Source: Anaerolineae bacterium
GTDB taxonomy: Bacteria; Chloroflexota; Anaerolineae; JAAYZQ01
NCBI GenBank assembly: GCA_016926595.1
Contig: JAFGOG010000534.1
Coordinates: 1 to 5,937 of the forward strand
DNA length: 5,937 nucleotides
Reading direction: 5' to 3'
Shown in pieces: positions 1 to 5,422 of this stretch. Numbering within the stretch: the stretch's first letter is position 1; each line of letters opens with the position of its first letter. The notes beneath the pieces are model-generated. The model was given only the letters and a program-made list of their open reading frames with translations, made no database searches and was not told the DNA's origin. A program made the position numbers and the translations under genes.

Positions 1-11
1 GGAGGTGTGGG

Positions 12-302
12 ATGGAACAACTGGTCAAGGTCACGCGAGGGGGACAGGTCACGATCCCCGCCGACCTGCGTCGTCAGGCCGGCATCGAGATCGGCGACTA
101 TGTGGAGATGCGCATGGTGGAAGGCCGCCTGGTGCTCGTGCCCAAGCAGTTGATCGACAAGGATCAGACCTGGTTCTGGACTGAGGAGTGGCAGGCCGTC
201 GAACGCGAAGCGGAGGACGATCTGCGCGCCGGACGGCTGAAGGCGTTTGACACCCTGGACGAACTGATCGCCGACCTGGACTCCGACGAAGCGGAGGGCT
301 GA
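12..302 (+). CDS. AbrB/SpoVT-fold antitoxin of a type II toxin-antitoxin pair
   Basis: A 96-residue protein that should neutralise the toxin encoded just downstream and repress its own promoter as a DNA-binding dimer. Residues about 4-47 fit the swapped-hairpin AbrB/SpoVT/MazE fold: VTRGGQVTIPADLRRQAGI followed by GDYVEMR and a closing LVLVPK strand. The second half, with WFWTEEWQ (about 54-61), AEDDLRAG and FDTLDELIADL, matches the acidic tail seen in AbrB-type antitoxins paired with RelE-type toxins, where it wraps the toxin. The start at ATG 12 is supported by GGAGGT at 1-6. One base separates its stop from the toxin's GTG start, so the two are surely cotranscribed and probably translationally coupled. 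Promoter and operator would lie upstream of the window. Family assignment is from recognised motifs, not a search. Confidence 0.9.
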   Translation: MEQLVKVTRGGQVTIPADLRRQAGIEIGDYVEMRMVEGRLVLVPKQLIDKDQTWFWTEEWQAVEREAEDDLRAGRLKAFDTLDELIADLDSDEAEG

Positions 303-303
303 C

Positions 304-579
304 GTGCAGCTCCTCCGCACCGAACGCTTCCGGCGCGCCTACCGCAAGCTGGATGAGTCGTACCAGGAGCTGGTCAAAAAGGCTCTGGCGCAGTTCCTGG
401 CCGACCGCACTCATCCCGGTTTGCGCGTCAAGCGCATCCAGGGCACGGATAGGATCTGGGAGATGCGTACGGGGCGGGACATCCGCATCACCTTCGAGTT
501 CCAGCAGAATGACGATGGCACACGCGCCGTCGTGCTACGTAACGTAGGCCACCACGATCCCACTCTCAAGAATCCTTGA
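304..579 (+). CDS. RelE/ParE-superfamily toxin (probable mRNA interferase)
   Basis: A 91-residue basic protein of the usual size for RelE/YafQ/HigB-type toxins, which bind the ribosome A site and cut mRNA, or in the ParE branch poison gyrase. Two N-terminal helices (about 6-34, FRRAYRKLDESYQELVKKALAQF) precede a beta-sheet core with the family pattern KRIQGTDRIWEMRTGRDIRI (about 43-62), then the strand AVVLRNVGHHDPTL at the end. R50, R55, R58, R61 and the HH pair at 83-84 are candidate active-site residues. The RIWE.R..RD.RI pattern and terminal GHHD favour the RNase branch. Start is GTG 304, one base after the antitoxin stop; the weak start fits the usual excess of antitoxin over toxin. A strong terminator follows. 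RNase rather than gyrase action is inferred. Confidence 0.88.
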   Translation: MQLLRTERFRRAYRKLDESYQELVKKALAQFLADRTHPGLRVKRIQGTDRIWEMRTGRDIRITFEFQQNDDGTRAVVLRNVGHHDPTLKNP

Positions 580-599
580 ACGAACATAAACCTGACCTC

Positions 600-636
600 A
601 AACCGGGTCGCTCTGAACGAGCGGCCCGGTTTTTTT
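600..636 (+). terminator. Intrinsic terminator of the toxin-antitoxin operon
   Basis: Arms 600-613 (AAACCGGGTCGCTC) and 619-632 (GAGCGGCCCGGTTT) form a 14-bp stem with one G·U wobble (608/624) and loop TGAAC, running into a T tract at 630-636. It begins 20 bases after the toxin stop codon, so it should insulate the toxin-antitoxin unit from the genes that follow. Confidence 0.93.
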
Positions 637-670
637 GTTTGCCAATGAAAGCGATCATCGTATGCGGCTT

Positions 671-676
671 TATAAC
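671..676 (+). promoter_or_regulatory. Possible -10 box for the membrane protein/motor operon
   Basis: TATAAC lies 25 bases before the chosen ATG at 702, in the short gap after the terminator where a new promoter is expected. No good -35 box sits 17 bases upstream (648-653 reads AAAGCG), so this is a weak candidate resting mainly on position. Confidence 0.28.
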
Positions 677-701
677 CCGAACATCGCGGAGGAGTAAAGA
701 C

Positions 702-1478
702 ATGGAACCAACAACCGCCCGGCCCAGGAAGTCGGCCTGGAAGTACATCCTTACCGCGCTTTTGGCGCTGTTCATCCTGGCCGCCTGCGCGTGGGGCGCG
801 TTGGCGCTGTGGAGCCAGGCGCAGCAGCAGTTCAGCCCCTCGCCGATCGACCTGGCCCGGCAAGCCAACCGCCTGCGCTGGCTCGAACTCTGGGGCAGGC
901 TCTGGCCGCCGCTCAGCGTGATTCTGATCGCATTGAGCGTGCTCTTTCTGATCGTCCTGGCCTGGACGCTGCTGCGTTGGCTGGCTGAGAGGGCCACCGC
1001 CCAGTATGCCGACGGGCGCGGCCTGTTCCCGATCAAGGCCCTGCGCGCCTGGCAGTGGATCCGCATCGCTCGCTGGCTGTGGCTACCTGCCCAGGCCGTC
1101 GTCTATCACGACGCCAACCGCGCCGCCGGGCCGACCACCATCTACACACCTACCCTCGATGGCAGCGCGGTCGCCGTGCGCCAGGTCGGCGCGGAGGGGA
1201 TTTCGCCGGAGCAGCTGCGCGTCACCCAGGGCGCGCAGCTGGCCCAGATCGCCGCCGCCGTCGCCTCCGGTCCGGGCTCCACGCCGGCACTGCGCCAGCA
1301 GGTCGGCCAGCGGCTGCCGGCGGTCAACATCTACAACGACCTGGACCGTCCCCTGCTGGCTCCAAACCTGCCCGCAATTAGCCAGATCGAGGGCAGCCAC
1401 ATCGAGCGATTGCTGCGCGAGCAGGGAGAGCTGTCGGCCACCGCCCGCCGTGCCGATCCGGGCGACGAGGCCATCTGA
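702..1478 (+). CDS. Two-helix membrane protein, probable membrane partner of the downstream FtsK-like motor
   Basis: A 258-residue protein of no family I recognise. I start it at ATG 702 because GGAGGAG (688-694) lies at proper distance; the reading frame stays open upstream to 576, but that part overlaps the terminator hairpin. The N-terminus is basic (RPRKSAWK), then come two hydrophobic segments at about residues 15-37 and 67-91, joined by a short Gln/Pro-containing loop, predicting both ends in the cytoplasm. After helix 2 there are about 165 soluble residues: a Trp/Arg-rich stretch (ALRAWQWIRIARWLWLP, about 112-128), then a polar region and a charged tail ending ARRADPGDEAI. It is directly upstream of an FtsK-type ATPase that itself lacks membrane helices, so a role as membrane anchor or channel for that motor is the simplest inference. 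No enzyme motif seen. Confidence 0.8.
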   Translation: MEPTTARPRKSAWKYILTALLALFILAACAWGALALWSQAQQQFSPSPIDLARQANRLRWLELWGRLWPPLSVILIALSVLFLIVLAWTLLRWLAERATAQYADGRGLFPIKALRAWQWIRIARWLWLPAQAVVYHDANRAAGPTTIYTPTLDGSAVAVRQVGAEGISPEQLRVTQGAQLAQIAAAVASGPGSTPALRQQVGQRLPAVNIYNDLDRPLLAPNLPAISQIEGSHIERLLREQGELSATARRADPGDEAI

Positions 1479-1514
1479 GATACTGGCGTGAACGACACCG
1501 CAAAGGATGAGAGG

Positions 1515-2990
1515 ATGGAAACAACCAACGCGCGACCGCCAATCGATGAACTCGAGCGCGAGGTGCAGATCATCGGGCACGAAACGATGCGCACCCTGGC
1601 GCGCCTGGGCTTCTGCCGTGAGCTGCCCACCGGCGAACTCGACCACATCAAGTTCAGCCGTATCTTTCTCTCCACCGATGCCATCTGGGCCGCCTACGAA
1701 GTGGACTCGGCCCGTGTACCGCGCGGCGTTCGCCTAGCCAGGGTCATTTCCGACGATACCTTGCACGAATTGACGATCGCGCTCAAGCATCACGTCCACC
1801 GGCTCAACACGACCGGCGCGACGCTGGCCGTCGAACTCGACGCTGGGCACCGCCGCCCACTGCCCAGGCGCGTTGCCCTGGACGTCGCCGGCTGGCCTGA
1901 CACGCCCTACCTGATCCCGGTTGGCCTGGGCCACGGCGGCCCCGAACTGCGCTCCCTGCTTGAGACCAGCCACATCCTGGTCGGCGGCGAGTCTCGCTCC
2001 GGCAAATCGACCTGGCTCAATACGATGCTTGTGGCCCTACTGCTGCACAACAGACCCAGCACACTGCAATTGGCACTCGTCGACCCCAAGGGCGTCGAGT
2101 TTGTGCTCTACCGTGACATCCCGCACCTCTACCGGCCGGTTGCCGTAGAGCAGGATGCCGTCATCGCCACGGTAGAAGCACTGGTCGCCGAGATGGACCA
2201 CCGCCAGAAGGTCTTTCATGCTGCACTGACCAAGAATCTCTCGGCCTACAATGCGCGTGCCGCCGCCCTGAGATTGAGTACGCTACCGTTGGTTGTGGCC
2301 GTTATCGACGAGGTGACCGACCTGGCCATGCTGGCCGGCAAGGCGTTCACCGACCCGCTGACTCGATTGGCCTCGAAAGCGGCCTCGTTCGGCATCGTGC
2401 TGGTGCTGTCCACCCAGAACCCCAAGGCGGAAGTGCTCAACACGCTGATCAAGGGCAACATGAGCGTGCGTGTTGCCTTTCGAGTGGCTACGCCGGAGCA
2501 CTCGCGAGTCATCCTGGGCGTGTCTGGCGCGGAGGGCCTGCCGCGCACCGCGCGCGGGCGGATGATGGCCCGTCTCGACGCCGACTTGGTGGAACTGCAA
2601 GGCTACTTTGTCCGCGATGAGTGGGTGGCGATGTTAACCAATCGCCTGCGTGGTTATCGCCTCGATCCGCAGATGGATGCAACGGTGTCACCGGCTGCGA
2701 CGCCGGTCGACGAGCCACATCAACCACAACTGACTGACCTGCAGCGCCGGTTGGTGCAGTATGCCATCGAGGAACTGGATGGGGCGTTTTCGATTGGCCG
2801 GCTCTTTAAAGCTTTCCGAAACGAGATCAGCAAGCCCGATCTGAGCGCGCTGGCTCAGACGTGGGAGCGGCACGACTGGCTCTCGGCACCGGCCTATCAG
2901 GGTGCACCGAGGCTGTTGACGCCCGCACTATGCGAGCTATCCACTGTCTGCCATCCAGAGATGCCCCTGCAAATCAATCTGGACAGATAG
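1515..2990 (+). CDS. FtsK/SpoIIIE-type DNA-translocating ATPase, soluble form
   Basis: A 491-residue motor of the FtsK/HerA class, which moves double-stranded DNA using ATP. Residues 1-150 are an N-terminal domain without hydrophobic segments. The RecA-like core follows: Walker A GESRSGKST at about 158-166 (K164), the FtsK signature VDPKGVEF at about 189-196, Walker B VVAVIDE with D265/E266, the sensor-like STQNP at about 299-303, and MSVRVAFRV...SRVILGVSGAEGLP at about 316-343. The C-terminus from about 406 (LTDLQRRLVQYAIEEL... to QGAPRLL) looks like a winged helix, comparable in place to FtsK gamma. I prefer ATG 1515, preceded by AAAGGA at 1502-1507, over GTG 1488, which lacks a ribosome site. 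Such motors on plasmids and integrative elements serve conjugative transfer or segregation; the ParM-like gene downstream keeps both open. Motor identity is secure, role is inferred. Confidence 0.92.
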   Translation: METTNARPPIDELEREVQIIGHETMRTLARLGFCRELPTGELDHIKFSRIFLSTDAIWAAYEVDSARVPRGVRLARVISDDTLHELTIALKHHVHRLNTTGATLAVELDAGHRRPLPRRVALDVAGWPDTPYLIPVGLGHGGPELRSLLETSHILVGGESRSGKSTWLNTMLVALLLHNRPSTLQLALVDPKGVEFVLYRDIPHLYRPVAVEQDAVIATVEALVAEMDHRQKVFHAALTKNLSAYNARAAALRLSTLPLVVAVIDEVTDLAMLAGKAFTDPLTRLASKAASFGIVLVLSTQNPKAEVLNTLIKGNMSVRVAFRVATPEHSRVILGVSGAEGLPRTARGRMMARLDADLVELQGYFVRDEWVAMLTNRLRGYRLDPQMDATVSPAATPVDEPHQPQLTDLQRRLVQYAIEELDGAFSIGRLFKAFRNEISKPDLSALAQTWERHDWLSAPAYQGAPRLLTPALCELSTVCHPEMPLQINLDR

Positions 2991-3019
2991 TGGACAGCGT
3001 GGACAGGACAGACAGTGGA
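2940..3019. repeat. 11-bp inverted repeat flanking the TGGACAG cluster
   Basis: TCCACTGTCTG at 2940-2950 and CAGACAGTGGA at 3009-3019 are exact reverse complements, separated by 58 bases. The left arm lies inside the ATPase coding sequence and the right arm overlaps the fourth direct repeat, so TGGAC-type sites exist in both orientations around the stop codon. Confidence 0.55.
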
Positions 3020-3022
3020 CGG
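2980..3022 (+). repeat. TGGACAG direct-repeat cluster, candidate operator or centromere
   Basis: TGGACAG occurs at 2980-2986, 2991-2997 and 3000-3006, with a fourth variant TGGACGG at 3016-3022. The cluster covers the last codons and stop of the ATPase gene and the gap before the next gene. Spacings (11, 9 and 16 bases) are not helical multiples, unlike classic iterons. Possible roles are a binding site for the ribbon-helix-helix protein encoded at 4441 (parC/operator-like) or a secondary promoter, since TGGACA is one base from the -35 consensus. The repeats are seen; the function is inferred. Confidence 0.55.
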
Positions 3023-3051
3023 TGCAAATATTCGTTCGAGGAGCAGACCAA

Positions 3052-3363
3052 ATGTTTCAAGTCTTTTTTGTCAATGACAGAACAGCCACCATCAAGACAC
3101 ACGAACGTAGCATCACCATCGAACAGGCGTGCGTGCTGATCAAAAAGGTCCGCGGACGATGGCAGAAGGTATTGGCCGGTGTGTATCAGTCGGTCATCGC
3201 CGGGCGGCTGCGTTTTTGGCCGGTCGAGATTGTCCTGGGCGCGATCTCGACCGGCGAGCGACTGTTGATGATCGCCCAAACTTTTTTCAAGTCTGTCTGC
3301 CCGGTGCATTTCCTGTTCCGGCTCAAGATCGGTGCGGGGCTGGATGTGGCCCTGGCCTGGTAA
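3052..3363 (+). CDS. Unrecognised 103-residue protein in the ParM-like operon
   Basis: I do not recognise this protein. Start ATG 3052 is chosen because GAGGAG (3038-3043) precedes it by 8 bases; an earlier in-frame GTG at 3022 falls inside the repeat cluster and has no ribosome site. It opens with a short beta-like stretch (MFQVFFVND), then a helix-like part ITIEQACVLIKKVRGRWQKVLAGVYQSVIAG (about 31-61) rich in basic residues, then a hydrophobic stretch VEIVLGAIST and a basic/hydrophobic end. It carries no clear signal peptide or membrane helix. It sits 61 bases after the motor gene and 28 before the actin-like gene, immediately after the repeat cluster, so a part in regulation or segregation is possible. 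Basic character would suit nucleic-acid binding, but this is only inference. Confidence 0.68.
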   Translation: MFQVFFVNDRTATIKTHERSITIEQACVLIKKVRGRWQKVLAGVYQSVIAGRLRFWPVEIVLGAISTGERLLMIAQTFFKSVCPVHFLFRLKIGAGLDVALAW

Positions 3364-3391
3364 TCGCTTGATTCAACGAAAGGACAACACA

Positions 3392-4444
3392 ATGACCCAA
3401 GAATCCAAGCAAGCCTTGCGGGGCGAGATTACTGGTGTCGATTTCGGCGCCGGCGCGCTCAAAATCTACAGCCGCTGCGGTGGCATCGAACTGCCTTCTC
3501 ACGTCGCCCTGGGCCGCCGCCAGCGCCAGGCACGCGTCTCCGGCCTGCGCGCGATGAAGCCGCCGATGCAGATCGTCACGGCGCTGGGCCGCTTTTACCT
3601 CGGCCTGAATGCCCACGACTGGGGAAGGCCGGTCGAGAACCTGGCCGACGACCGCTTCCTGGGCGCGCCGGAAGTGGCTGCCCTGTTCTACGGTGGGATG
3701 ACCGCCTATGCCCGGCAGTACAGCCTGATCCTACACTCCATCCAGGCCGTCGTTGGCCTGACCCAGTCTGCCTTCACCGAGGATGCGGCCAGCAATGTCG
3801 TCGCTGGCGTGCGCGGCTGGCTGCTGGGATCGCACGGCTGGCAGGTCGAGGATGCGGAAAAGGACACACCCAGCAGTGAGGCGTTTCAACTGGCCGTCGA
3901 GAGCGTCGATGTCACCTCCCAGGCGGCTGGCACGATGTTCGACTATTTCCTCGACGACCAGGGTGAGTTCATCCCATCACGCAAGCCGGCCTACAAGCAA
4001 GAGATCGGCATTGTCAGTGTCGGGATGAACACGCTGGAGCTGCTGGTCATCCGCAACGGTGCACCGGTGGAACGGTTCCTGGCCAGCGAGACGGCCGGCG
4101 TGCGCCGGTTGCTGGAGATCATCGACCCATCGGGGATGTACTCGCGTGGCGAGTTGGACACCCAACTGCGCCTGGGCAAACTGAACTATGCCGATGCGCT
4201 CCCGGCCTGGACCAGCGAGATCGGTGGACATATTGAGCGTCGCTGGGGCAATGCCTTCCGACGCTTCGCCACGACGATCGTCGTCGGTGGTGGCGCGTTG
4301 ATCCTCAAGGACGCACTGACCACCCGCTTCAATGGCAAGGCGTTCGTCACCGACGCGCCGATTATGGCCGTGGCACGCGGCCTGTACAAGCTGGGGATGA
4401 TGCAGCAAAAACGCAAGCGGAGACGGAGCCAGAGTGAGAGATGA
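3392..4444 (+). CDS. ParM/StbA-like actin homologue (plasmid segregation filament)
   Basis: A 350-residue protein with the actin/Hsp70 nucleotide-binding fold, of the size of ParM/StbA and other Alp proteins, which form ATP-driven filaments that push plasmid copies apart. Phosphate-1 loop: ITGVDFGAGALKIYS at about 13-27. Phosphate-2 loop: IGIVSVGMNTLEL at about 205-217. Adenosine motif: TTIVVGGGALIL at about 294-305. The end, DAPIMAVARGLYKLG, matches the 'N/ARG.YK.G' close of ParM-like proteins. An Arg/Lys-rich tail (KRKRRRSQSER) follows. Start ATG 3392 has GAAAGGA at 3378-3384; the frame is open back to 3332 without support. Odd point: the phosphate-2 Asp found in most actins (D.G..T) is Ser209 here (S.G..T), so hydrolysis may be altered. 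The next gene overlaps its stop by ATGA, the usual place of the DNA-adaptor gene in such operons. Confidence 0.85.
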   Translation: MTQESKQALRGEITGVDFGAGALKIYSRCGGIELPSHVALGRRQRQARVSGLRAMKPPMQIVTALGRFYLGLNAHDWGRPVENLADDRFLGAPEVAALFYGGMTAYARQYSLILHSIQAVVGLTQSAFTEDAASNVVAGVRGWLLGSHGWQVEDAEKDTPSSEAFQLAVESVDVTSQAAGTMFDYFLDDQGEFIPSRKPAYKQEIGIVSVGMNTLELLVIRNGAPVERFLASETAGVRRLLEIIDPSGMYSRGELDTQLRLGKLNYADALPAWTSEIGGHIERRWGNAFRRFATTIVVGGGALILKDALTTRFNGKAFVTDAPIMAVARGLYKLGMMQQKRKRRRSQSER

Positions 4445-4686
4445 GCAATGCGTCGAATCGTGGCGGCCGGCCTCGGCGGGAGACAGTCACGGTGTGGCTC
4501 AAACTACGTCTGCACCCGGGTGAGGATGATGATCTGATCAATTTCTTTGCATCTCTGCCGGAGCGAGGTAGAGCCAGGTCGGTGATGGCAGCCCTGCGTA
4601 CAGGCAACATTGCCCAGGCACTGGCCGATGAGGGATTGGACGATGACCAGATGGCTGAGGATATGCTGGGGAGCTTTTTGCGGTAA
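4441..4686 (+). CDS. Small probable ribbon-helix-helix DNA-binding partner of the ParM-like protein (ParR/StbB-like)
   Basis: An 81-residue protein whose ATG overlaps the stop of the actin-like gene (ATGA at 4441-4444), implying translational coupling. After a basic leader (RGGRPRRE, about 7-14) comes a strand VTVWLKLRL (about 16-24), a turn HPGED, helix DDLINFFASLP and helix RARSVMAALRTG (about 44-55): strand-helix-helix with basic residues, as expected for a ribbon-helix-helix dimer. The remainder (NIAQALADEGLDDDQMAEDMLGSFLR) is acidic and could be the part that meets the filament. In ParMRC and StbA/B-type systems the gene after the actin encodes the adaptor that binds the centromere and represses the operon, so I infer that job here. 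The sequence is too short for certainty, and I do not claim homology to a particular ParR. Confidence 0.75.
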   Translation: MSNASNRGGRPRRETVTVWLKLRLHPGEDDDLINFFASLPERGRARSVMAALRTGNIAQALADEGLDDDQMAEDMLGSFLR

Positions 4687-4697
4687 AATGCACCGTC

Positions 4698-4750
4698 GAG
4701 GTAAATGGTGTCCATTAACCAGCTGAGGGTTTTCGGTGTCCATTTACTTC
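4698..4750. repeat. Direct and inverted repeats of a GGTGTCCATT/GTAAATGG motif, possible transposon-end remnant
   Basis: GGTGTCCATT is repeated at 4707-4716 and 4735-4744, 28 bases apart. GAGGTAAATGG (4698-4708) pairs with CCATTTACTTC (4740-4750) as an 11-bp inverted repeat with one G·T. In addition 4700-4720 is near-palindromic (GGTAAATGG, TGT, CCATTAACC; one mismatch). Sets of short repeats containing TGTC are typical of IS ends, IS21-type ends in particular having several copies. No transposase gene is present, so this could only be a remnant or a solo end; it could equally be a regulator site or the 3' end structure of the upstream operon. Confidence 0.4.
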
Positions 4751-4753
4751 CCT

Positions 4754-4772
4754 GCATTGGGGATGCCTTTTT
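4754..4772 (+). terminator. Weak terminator-like hairpin after the ParM/ParR-like genes
   Basis: GCAT (4754-4757) and ATGC (4763-4766) enclose the loop TGGGG and are followed by CTTTTT (4767-4772). Four base pairs make a poor terminator, but it is the only stem followed by a T tract between the segregation genes and the next gene. Confidence 0.25.
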
Positions 4773-4866
4773 GTGGCGGCTTTTTGTGAAAATCGGTTTT
4801 GTTGAGACAAAAGAGGGACATGGCATCAACGAAAAGGTTTTGTCAAAACGGTCCGACATAAACAAA

Positions 4867-5279
4867 ACGCCGCGCAGCGCCGTGGCGGAGGGCACAGCGC
4901 CATTTGGCAGGAGCGCGGCGTCCCACCGGCGCCTTATTCGTCAGGCACGCGTCCGACTGCTGGAGCCGCTATCACTCGGATGTCCTTCATCCGCTGTCGA
5001 TGCGACGGGCTTGACTGGCTGGTTGCTGGGGCAAGTAAATCGCGGTGCAGGCGGGCAAACCCTGCCCGCTCACCGTCACAGAAAGGAGGAAGAGCAAAGA
5101 TGATGGGGAAACATGGCCGTCCCGGTTCGGTCAAGCAGTGCTGTGCACTGCCATTAACCGGGTGGTGAGCCGGACCTGCGGCCCGAACCTGCGGAAAAAT
5201 GAAAGCGCCGTGTCTGCCGGCAAATCGCCGGTGGACACGGCACCGGCGGTGGAAATCCCACCGCAGAATGTGCTCTGCG
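4867..5279 (+). ncRNA. Candidate structured RNA or long structured 5' leader
   Basis: About 410 bases contain a string of hairpins: 4867-4875/4913-4921 (9 bp, with an inner stem 4882-4887/4898-4903), 4977-4982/4988-4993 (6 bp), 4996-4999/5003-5006, 5042-5047/5071-5076 stacked on 5051-5057/5063-5069, 5121-5127/5156-5162 enclosing 5135-5141/5145-5151, 5207-5221/5227-5241 (15 bp), 5246-5252/5258-5264 (7 bp) and 5262-5267/5274-5279, which competes with the previous one. The imperfect pairs are G·U on the + strand (4882/4903, 5042/5076, 5215/5233, 5216/5232), which would be A·C mismatches in the antisense RNA, so a + strand transcript is favoured. It matches no RNA family I know. It could instead be hairpin DNA of an origin or transfer site. 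Ends are the outermost stems, not mapped termini. Confidence 0.4.
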
Positions 5280-5290
5280 CCCTTGAGTAG
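5045..5290 (+). CDS. Doubtful 81-codon frame across the hairpin region
   Basis: A frame from GTG 5045 to TAG 5290 whose hand-counted G+C by codon position is about 62, 54 and 72 %, the order expected of a real gene in GC-rich DNA. The protein has five cysteines and no domain I recognise; PCPLTVTERRKSKDDGETWPS is its most gene-like part. Against it: the GTG lies inside a hairpin with no ribosome site, and the frame spans four hairpin groups whose pairing alone could impose the composition. Structured RNA and coding cannot easily both be optimised here. I rate it less likely than RNA, but it is the best protein candidate in this gap. Confidence 0.22.
   Translation: MQAGKPCPLTVTERRKSKDDGETWPSRFGQAVLCTAINRVVSRTCGPNLRKNESAVSAGKSPVDTAPAVEIPPQNVLCALE
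5100..5168 (+). CDS. Possible 22-residue leader peptide behind the strongest ribosome site in the gap
   Basis: GAAAGGAGG (5081-5089) is a near-perfect ribosome binding site, 10 bases before ATG 5100 (a second ATG follows at 5103). The frame encodes 22 residues, from MMGKHGRPG to ALPLTGW, and stops at TGA 5166-5168, four bases after the compound hairpin 5121-5162 ends. Most of the codons are therefore inside that hairpin. This layout is like a leader peptide whose translation opens or closes an RNA fold. No residue run typical of amino-acid attenuators or drug-stalling peptides is evident. It may also be fortuitous. Confidence 0.3.
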   Translation: MMGKHGRPGSVKQCCALPLTGW

Positions 5291-5422
5291 ATGCAGAGCC
5301 ATCTGAATGAAATTGTACACCCAACCGATGCAAAGAGCAAGCCGGCGCGCTGGGCGTTGTGCCGCTGCGGCAGAGAAACGTGCCGATCTGGCGGGCTACC
5401 TTGTGGTAAAGTGGAGAACCGA

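Noticed and set aside
1488..1514. Longer motor protein from GTG 1488 (nine extra residues)
   Set aside because: No ribosome site before the GTG, while ATG 1515 has AAAGGA at good distance.
1083..1684. Long minus-strand frames opposite the membrane protein and motor
   Set aside because: They mirror well-supported GC-rich + strand genes; their products are low-complexity Arg/Gly/Ser/Pro-rich.
3022..3051. Longer start of the 103-residue protein at GTG 3022
   Set aside because: It lies in the repeat cluster without a ribosome site; ATG 3052 has GAGGAG.
4711..4858. Miniature transposon bounded by TGTC and GACA
   Set aside because: Only four to five bases match at the ends and no target duplication is evident.
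5011..5041. Promoter with TTGACT and TAAATC
   Set aside because: The 19-base spacer and poor -10 make it unconvincing.
4705..5103. 132-codon + strand frame from ATG 4705
   Set aside because: It runs across the AT-rich repeats and the hairpins, with a badly spaced ribosome site and no recognisable domain.
5121..5162. tRNA-like T arm (GGTTCGGTC)
   Set aside because: No acceptor, D or anticodon arms fit; the bases belong to a different compound hairpin.
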